DNA from: Jutongia huaianensis
GTDB lineage: Bacteria; Bacillota; Clostridia; Lachnospirales; Lachnospiraceae
Length of the DNA: 64,000 nucleotides
Assembly: GCF_014384985.1 (NCBI RefSeq)
Contig: NZ_JACRSX010000002.1
Location: 186,001 to 250,000, forward strand
Reading direction: 5' to 3'
Position numbers and translations under genes: made by a program. The notes under the pieces were generated by a model. The model was not told the origin of the DNA, searched no databases, and worked only from the letters and a program-made list of their open reading frames with translations. Shown here one piece after another: positions 59,470-64,000 of the stretch (position 1 is its first letter; each line of letters begins with the position of its first letter).

Positions 59470-60111
59470 ATGTTGGATAAGGTTTTTACAAATAACCAGG
59501 TGACAATTGCAGGAAGGGTGGTAGGTGAATTTGGGTACAGTCATACGGTATACGGAGAGGACTTCTATACGGTAGATATCGAAGTGAGCCGTCTGAGCAA
59601 TTCCAATGACATCATTCCGGTTATGGTTTCGGAGAGGATATTGGATGTCCGTGCAGATTACCGTGGGTATGTGCTGCGTGCCAATGGCCAGTTCCGTTCC
59701 TATAACCGTCATGAAGAAACAAGAAATCGTCTTGTGTTGTCTGTGTTTGCAAGAGAAGTAGAGATTGTGGAGCCGGAGGAGGAAGAACAGGATCCTAACC
59801 ATATCTTTCTGGATGGTTATGTCTGTAAAAAGCCGGTATACCGGAAAACGCCGTTGGGGCGTGAGATCGCAGATGTACTACTGGCAGTGAACAGACCGTA
59901 CGGCAAATCAGATTATATTCCATGTATCTGCTGGGGCAGAAATGCCAGATATGCCGATCAGTTTGAGGTAGGAGCACATGTACAGATCTGGGGCAGAATT
60001 CAGAGCAGGGAGTACCAGAAGAAGATCAGCGAAGAAGAATATGAAAAGAGAGTCGCTTATGAGGTTTCTGTCAGCAAGCTGGAATATCAGTCTGATGAGG
60101 AGGAAATGTAA
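59470..60111 (+). CDS. SSB-like protein with two OB folds
   Basis: The 213-residue protein contains two OB-fold modules of the single-stranded-DNA-binding type: about 1-100 (NNQVTIAGRVVGEFGY to LVLSVFAREVEIV) and about 112-205 (IFLDGYVCKKPVYRKTPLGREIADVLLAV, cut here by a normal turn, then YIPCICWGRNARYADQF, VGAHVQIWGRIQSREY). The second half keeps the SSB strand pattern W-G-x-x-A-x-x and the QIWGRIQSREY strand. The tail SDEEEM is acidic, recalling the SSB protein-interaction tail, but lacks the usual DIPF. It may bind ssDNA as a variant or helper of the main SSB. GGGAGGA precedes the start; a terminator follows. Confidence 0.75.
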   Translation: MLDKVFTNNQVTIAGRVVGEFGYSHTVYGEDFYTVDIEVSRLSNSNDIIPVMVSERILDVRADYRGYVLRANGQFRSYNRHEETRNRLVLSVFAREVEIVEPEEEEQDPNHIFLDGYVCKKPVYRKTPLGREIADVLLAVNRPYGKSDYIPCICWGRNARYADQFEVGAHVQIWGRIQSREYQKKISEEEYEKRVAYEVSVSKLEYQSDEEEM

Positions 60112-60142
60112 AAGAGTGGATTTTTCATTATAAATATGATAG

Positions 60143-60189
60143 AATGACTGGAGTTAAGGAGTAAATTCTTTGTCTCCGGTCATTTTTTT
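60143..60189 (+). terminator. Terminator after the SSB-like gene
   Basis: AATGACTGGAG (60143-60153) pairs with CTCCGGTCATT (60174-60184), and the T run extends to seven residues (to 60189). Confidence 0.85.
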
Positions 60190-60247
60190 CGTTTCATAGG
60201 GCGTGAACAGACCGGATAAATATACGAAGAAAGTACAGAGGTGAATT

Positions 60248-60748
60248 ATGGACAGGCGTATTGTTCAGGTTTTTTACGGACCGGGAAAGGGAAAGACATC
60301 AGCGGCTGTGGGGCAGTGCATCCGTGCCGCAAGTCTTGGTCAGTCTGTGATCATTATCCAGTTCCTGAAGGGAAATGATGCGGAGGAGTTTAATTTTTTG
60401 GAGAAGCTGGAGCCGGATATCAAGCTGTTCCGTTTTGAAAAGGAAAAAGAATCATTTTCAGAGCTTCTCGCTTCCCAGAAAAAGGAAGAGACACAGAATA
60501 TTTTAAATGGTGTAAATTTCGCAAGAAAGGTGATCGATACCGGCGGCTGCGATGTTTTGGTACTGGATGAGATTCTGGGACTGATCGATCTGGAGATCAT
60601 TACAGTAGAGGATATCATTCATCTGATCGAATTGCGGGATGATTATACCAGACTGGTACTCACCGGACAGAATCTGCCGGAGGAGCTTGTGGAATATATG
60701 GATGTGATCTCCAAAATTGAGCTGGAGAAGGATATCACAGTTAATTAA
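60248..60748 (+). CDS. CobO-like corrinoid adenosyltransferase family protein
   Basis: The 166-residue P-loop ATPase resembles CobA/CobO: VQVFYGPGKGKTSAAVGQCI (variant of the G-x-G-K-G-K-T loop) near residue 10, VIIIQFLKGN, and VLVLDEILGLID near residue 110 (Walker B). CobO transfers adenosine from ATP to a corrinoid cobalt. No other cobalamin genes lie nearby, so it may serve scavenged corrinoids or be a paralogue with a different role. It follows a terminator and lies 75 bases ahead of dapB. GAGGTGAAT precedes the ATG. Confidence 0.85.
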   Translation: MDRRIVQVFYGPGKGKTSAAVGQCIRAASLGQSVIIIQFLKGNDAEEFNFLEKLEPDIKLFRFEKEKESFSELLASQKKEETQNILNGVNFARKVIDTGGCDVLVLDEILGLIDLEIITVEDIIHLIELRDDYTRLVLTGQNLPEELVEYMDVISKIELEKDITVN

Positions 60749-60823
60749 GCAGATATACAGCAGGAAAGTGATCAGGTCTGCAGTATAAAGTGTGCATATA
60801 TTATGAAAGGCGGGATTGTTCAA

Positions 60824-61579
60824 ATGACAGATATTATTATGGTAGGCTGTAATGGCCGTATGGGACAGATGATTTCAGGACTGGTAAAGGAGGATGCAGA
60901 TTGCCGGATCGTGGCAGGTATTGACATTGTGGACAATAGAGACAACGGCTATCCGGTGTTTACCGATATTGATGCGTGTGATGTAAAGGCAGATGTTATC
61001 ATTGATTTTTCTTCTGCCAATGGCTTTGAGAAGCGTATGGATTACGCCGCAAGGACACAGACTCCGATCGTGCAGTGTTCTACCGGTATGAGTGAGGAGC
61101 AGCTTTCATATCTGCGCCAGACCGGAGAGAAGGTTGCTGTACTGAAATCAGCCAATATGTCTCTGGGAATCAATCTTTTAATGAAGCTTTTGAAGGAGGC
61201 GGCACAGAAGCTTTGTGAAGAGGGTTTTGACGTGGAGATCGTGGAGCAGCATCACAACAAAAAGCTTGATGCGCCATCCGGCACGGCTCTTGCACTGGCA
61301 GACTCTGTTAATGAGGCAATGGATAACCGGTTTGAGTATGTTTATGACCGTTCTCAGGTGAGAAAGCAGAGAGACAAAAAGGAGCTTGGTATTTCTGCTG
61401 TTCGCGGTGGCACGATTGTGGGAGATCATGAAGTGATCTTTGCCGGTACCGATGAGGTGATCACTTTTAAGCATACGGCATATTCCCGTGCTGTTTTTGC
61501 AAAGGGCTCTATCGCCGCTGCAAAGTTCCTGAAGGGAAAGGCTGCAGGCATGTATGATATGGCGGATGTTCTTCTGTAA
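60824..61579 (+). CDS. dapB: 4-hydroxy-tetrahydrodipicolinate reductase
   Basis: The 251-residue enzyme reduces 4-hydroxy-tetrahydrodipicolinate with NAD(P)H, on the way to diaminopimelate and lysine. The N-terminal dinucleotide loop reads VGCNGRMGQMI near residue 7, and the C-terminal signature is EIVEQHHNKKLDAPSGTALAL near residue 140, with the catalytic HH and K. FKHTAYSRAVFA matches the family end. Start 60824 follows AAAGGCGGGA; a frame open to 60803 is less likely. It acts in the pathway fed by the aspartokinase at 5.5 kb. Confidence 0.96.
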   Translation: MTDIIMVGCNGRMGQMISGLVKEDADCRIVAGIDIVDNRDNGYPVFTDIDACDVKADVIIDFSSANGFEKRMDYAARTQTPIVQCSTGMSEEQLSYLRQTGEKVAVLKSANMSLGINLLMKLLKEAAQKLCEEGFDVEIVEQHHNKKLDAPSGTALALADSVNEAMDNRFEYVYDRSQVRKQRDKKELGISAVRGGTIVGDHEVIFAGTDEVITFKHTAYSRAVFAKGSIAAAKFLKGKAAGMYDMADVLL

Positions 61580-61667
61580 TCGTTTGTGACGGTGGAGAAG
61601 ATGGCAGAATTGTAATTGCCTGTGCAGATTTTTTCAGGCAGCAGGCTGTCTGGAAATGAGGATTGAT

Positions 61668-62249
61668 ATGGATATTACAACGTGCGTTGATGTGATCATC
61701 GGAGTTTGTATGCTGGTGTCCGTTCTCGTAGGATATCATAGAGGATTTTTAGTGACCATTGCCCGGATCGTGGCAATGGTTGCTGCATATATAGGGGCAG
61801 TTCTGGCGGCCGGAACGCTAAAAAAGATGCTGGCAGAGGCTGTATTTGTGCCTGTACTTGAGAAGCAGATGGGAAGCGGTGCGTTGGCGCTGGCGCAGTT
61901 TGCGGGACAGGCTTTGGAACCGGCAGCAGAGGGCATTGCTTACTCCATCGTGTTTTTTGTGGTGTTTGCGGTGTTACAGTTTGTACTGCTGCATAGTATC
62001 CGGGCATTAAAGCTGGTGGATCATATTCCGGTACTTGGCACCATGAATAAGCTGGCAGGGGGGATTCTGGGATTTTTCTGGGTATTTATCCTGTGTATGC
62101 TGTTTGGAAATGTCTTTTTTACTTATGTACCGGGGGAGCTTCGCTCACAGTGGGGCTTTACGGATCAGAAAGTAAAACAGACGGTTCTGCTCAGTGCGTT
62201 TGTGCCGGATCAGACAGAAAAGCGGCATAATAAAGTGTCGGATCAATGA
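61668..62249 (+). CDS. CvpA family membrane protein
   Basis: The 193-residue protein has four hydrophobic segments in the CvpA pattern: a first helix with TTCVDVIIGVCMLVSVLVGY, G-rich turns, and a helix ending LGFFWVFILCMLFGNVF. CvpA was first linked to colicin V production, and the family's general role is uncertain. It follows dapB by 88 bases. Start 61668 has GAGG upstream; an in-frame ATG at 61656 precedes that site. The C-terminal tail is short and charged. Confidence 0.85.
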   Translation: MDITTCVDVIIGVCMLVSVLVGYHRGFLVTIARIVAMVAAYIGAVLAAGTLKKMLAEAVFVPVLEKQMGSGALALAQFAGQALEPAAEGIAYSIVFFVVFAVLQFVLLHSIRALKLVDHIPVLGTMNKLAGGILGFFWVFILCMLFGNVFFTYVPGELRSQWGFTDQKVKQTVLLSAFVPDQTEKRHNKVSDQ

Positions 62250-62273
62250 TCACAAAAAGGGGTAAATGTAGAT

Positions 62274-62921
62274 ATGAATAAAGTGAATTATCAGAGAGAG
62301 CTGGATCAGATCATTGATCATCTCCAAAAGGAAGAAAAGGTGCCAAAGCTATTAATGCACAGCTGCTGTGCACCCTGCAGCAGTTATTGTCTTTCCTATC
62401 TGGCAGAGTATTTTCATATTACAATCTATTATTATAATCCTAATATTACAGAACAGGCAGAGTATCAGAAGAGGGTAAAGGAGCAGCAGAGACTTCTTGG
62501 TGAGCTTCCGGTAAAGTATCCCATTGCGTTTGTGGAAGGGGCATATGAGCCGGAGGTGTTTCTTGCTATGGCAAAGGGCATGGAGCAGCTTCCGGAGGGG
62601 GGCGAACGCTGCTTTGCCTGCTATGAGCTGCGGCAGAGAAAGGCGGCAGAGTATGCAAAGGAGCATCACTTTGACTACTTTACCACCACACTTTCTGTCA
62701 GTCCCCACAAGAATGCAGCAAAGCTCAATGAAATCGGTCTGCGTCTGGCACAGGAATATGGTATTCCTTATCTGGTGTCGGATTTTAAGAAAAAGGGCGG
62801 TTATCTCAAGTCAATTGAGTTGTCGGCTGAGTATCAGCTGTACCGGCAGGATTACTGTGGCTGTGTTTACAGCAAGGCGGCGAGAGAACGGGAAAAGCAG
62901 CAGAAGGCATTGGAGTCTTGA
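62274..62921 (+). CDS. queH: Epoxyqueuosine reductase QueH
   Basis: The 215-residue protein belongs to the QueH family (DUF208), the non-QueG enzyme that reduces epoxyqueuosine to queuosine in tRNA. Cysteine motifs are as expected: MHSCCAPCSSY near residue 28, RCFACYELRQRKAAEYA near residue 105, and DYCGCVYS near residue 192. These bind a 4Fe-4S cluster and metal. The TTTLSVSPHKNAAKLNEIG stretch matches the family. It lies 24 bases after the cvpA gene. AAAGGGG precedes the start. Confidence 0.95.
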   Translation: MNKVNYQRELDQIIDHLQKEEKVPKLLMHSCCAPCSSYCLSYLAEYFHITIYYYNPNITEQAEYQKRVKEQQRLLGELPVKYPIAFVEGAYEPEVFLAMAKGMEQLPEGGERCFACYELRQRKAAEYAKEHHFDYFTTTLSVSPHKNAAKLNEIGLRLAQEYGIPYLVSDFKKKGGYLKSIELSAEYQLYRQDYCGCVYSKAAREREKQQKALES

Positions 62922-62946
62922 TGGATGGGCGTGGGAGATATGAAAT

Positions 62947-63043
62947 GTGGAGTTTGAGGGATAGATAACAAGTATATCAGAAGTGCTGTGGAGTTTGAGG
63001 GATAGATAACAAATATATCAGAAGAGCCATGGAGGTTTGAAAT
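62947..63043 (+). repeat. Tandem degenerate copies of the ribD translation-initiation region
   Basis: Two 37-base units, 62947-62983 and 62988-63024 (starting GTGGAGTTTGAGG and ending TATATCAGAAG), are 41 bases apart and differ at a single base. The third unit, from 63029, is the ribD ribosome site and start itself (ATGGAGGTTTG, then GGATGAAAAATATATGAGAAG). In the first two the start ATG is ATA and the frame is closed. They are duplicated, non-functional initiation regions. Confidence 0.8.
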
Positions 63044-64000
63044 ATGGATGAAAAATATATGAGAAGAGCCATCGAACTGGCCCGCAAGGGAGAGGGACAT
63101 GTCAATCCCAATCCTCTGGTGGGGGCCGTGATCGTCAGAGATGAAGAAATCCTGGCGGAAGGGTATCATGCCCGTTACGGTGATCTGCATGCAGAACGGA
63201 GTGCTTTTGCCAATCTGAAAACAGATGCCACAGGAGCGGAAATGTATGTGACTCTGGAGCCATGCTGTCATTACGGTAAGCAGCCTCCATGTACCCAGGC
63301 GATCATAGAGCACGGTATCCGCAAGGTTTATGTGGGCTCCGATGATCCCAATGCACTGGTGGCAGGAAAGGGAATCCGCCAGCTTCAGGACGCGGGGATT
63401 ACCGTGGAAACCCATGTGCTGAAAGAGGAGTGCGATGCCCTGAATGATGTGTTTTTTCATTATATTACGACCCACACGCCATATGTGGTCATGAAATACG
63501 CCATGACTATGGACGGCAAGATCGCCTGTCATACAGGTGCCAGTAAATGGGTGACCGGAGAAGAGGCAAGAGCCCATGTACAGCGCATGCGCAATAAATA
63601 CACCGGTATTATGGTGGGAGTGCAGACGGTGCTTGCAGATGATCCGCTGCTGACCTGCCGTATTCCGGAAGGGAGAAATCCTATCCGGATCATTTGTGAC
63701 AGCAGTCTCAGGACGCCTCTTGACAGTCAGATCGTTCGGACGGCAGAAGAAGTAGAAACCATTCTTGCAACAGTGAAGGAGGATCCGGAGCGGATCGCTG
63801 CCTATGAGGAAAAGGGAGTGCAGGTGCTTGTGACAAGGCAGAAGGATGGCAGAGTGGATCTTGCGGATCTGATGGAAAAACTGGGAGAACGAAAAATCGA
63901 CAGCATCCTTCTGGAAGGAGGCGGTACATTAAATTACAGCGCCCTGCAGGCAGGGATCGTGCAGCATGTGCAGGCTTATATTGCGCCGAAGCTGTTTGGA
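63044..64000 (+). CDS. ribD: Riboflavin biosynthesis bifunctional deaminase/reductase RibD (3' truncated by window)
   Basis: The frame opens at ATG 63044 with GGAGG upstream and runs without a stop to the window edge, giving 319 residues. The N-terminal deaminase has HAERSAF near residue 48 and PCCHYGKQPPCTQA near residue 72, the zinc ligands. The C-terminal reductase starts near residue 145 with PYVVMKYAMTMDGKIA, and VTGEEAR and LLEGGG follow. It converts the GTP-derived pyrimidine to the ribitol-amino intermediate of riboflavin synthesis. No FMN riboswitch lies in the short gap after queH. Confidence 0.96.
   Translation, partial: MDEKYMRRAIELARKGEGHVNPNPLVGAVIVRDEEILAEGYHARYGDLHAERSAFANLKTDATGAEMYVTLEPCCHYGKQPPCTQAIIEHGIRKVYVGSDDPNALVAGKGIRQLQDAGITVETHVLKEECDALNDVFFHYITTHTPYVVMKYAMTMDGKIACHTGASKWVTGEEARAHVQRMRNKYTGIMVGVQTVLADDPLLTCRIPEGRNPIRIICDSSLRTPLDSQIVRTAEEVETILATVKEDPERIAAYEEKGVQVLVTRQKDGRVDLADLMEKLGERKIDSILLEGGGTLNYSALQAGIVQHVQAYIAPKLFG

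Overview
The window reads as a chromosomal segment from a low-to-moderate GC, Gram-positive anaerobe of the Lachnospiraceae type (Clostridia). The evidence is a single-chain pyruvate:ferredoxin oxidoreductase, a fluoride-type CLC antiporter behind a fluoride riboswitch, a T-box leader, LicT/GlcT-type antitermination, a CdaA/CdaR c-di-AMP module, many sigma-A promoters with TTGACA/TATAAT boxes, strong GGAGG ribosome sites, and xylan or arabinan-directed GH43 enzymes. I saw no rRNA, tRNA, CRISPR array, phage or intact insertion sequence. Genus and species cannot be fixed from the sequence alone.

Layout. 0-8.3 kb: tail of an unidentified gene, a LytTR-FHA fusion regulator, nifJ, an HD-domain protein, an aspartokinase, trxA and trxB. 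8.4-17.2 kb: hemicellulose island with an AraC regulator, two divergent GH43 enzymes, ylmH, a clan GH-A (GH26-like) hydrolase, an RlmI-type methyltransferase and a TetR regulator. 17.2-22.6 kb: a full PTS operon (RAT/terminator leader, EIICBA, antiterminator, HPr, enzyme I). 22.6-24.1 kb: a decayed divergent AraC/GH43 pair. 24.4-30 kb: a SnoaL-like/LytTR protein, a DXS-like enzyme under a MerR-type promoter, a TrmH-type methyltransferase, a GNAT/TetR operon with a double operator, and a broken methyltransferase. 30-31.6 kb: a small-gene region with a long leader, a macrodomain protein, a tiny alpha-CTD-like protein and an esterase remnant.

31.5-43.9 kb: transporters and their leaders (attenuated agcS, fluoride riboswitch/CLC-F, YitT and CDF proteins, T-box/cstA), an MmcQ-MGMT fusion, a PurF-like protein lacking its nucleophilic cysteine, Crp and AraC regulators, and trpS. 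43.9-50.3 kb: an enolase fragment, a zinc-ribbon/PASTA Ser/Thr kinase with a 469-residue unknown partner, and a thiamine-precursor (HMP) ABC transporter. 50.3-59 kb: a LacI-like/HD-GYP protein, an operon of two membrane proteins with cdaA, ybbR-type cdaR and an unknown gene, then typA. 59.4-64 kb: housekeeping genes (double-OB SSB-like protein, CobO-like protein, dapB, cvpA, queH) and the 5' part of ribD, preceded by tandem copies of its own initiation region.

Main themes. (1) Hemicellulose use is present but partly decaying: one working island plus remnants of an AraC, a GH43 enzyme and a CE1-like esterase. (2) Signalling is dense: LytTR-FHA, PASTA kinase, c-di-AMP synthase, a soluble HD-GYP protein and several HTH regulators. 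(3) Leader-based control is common: RAT, T-box, fluoride riboswitch and an orphan attenuator. The best candidates for undescribed biology are the LytTR-FHA protein, the kinase/469-residue pair, the DXS-like enzyme with altered signature motif and MerR-type promoter, the membrane pair ahead of cdaA, and the macrodomain/alpha-CTD mini-cluster. None is shown by the sequence to form a defence or other named system.
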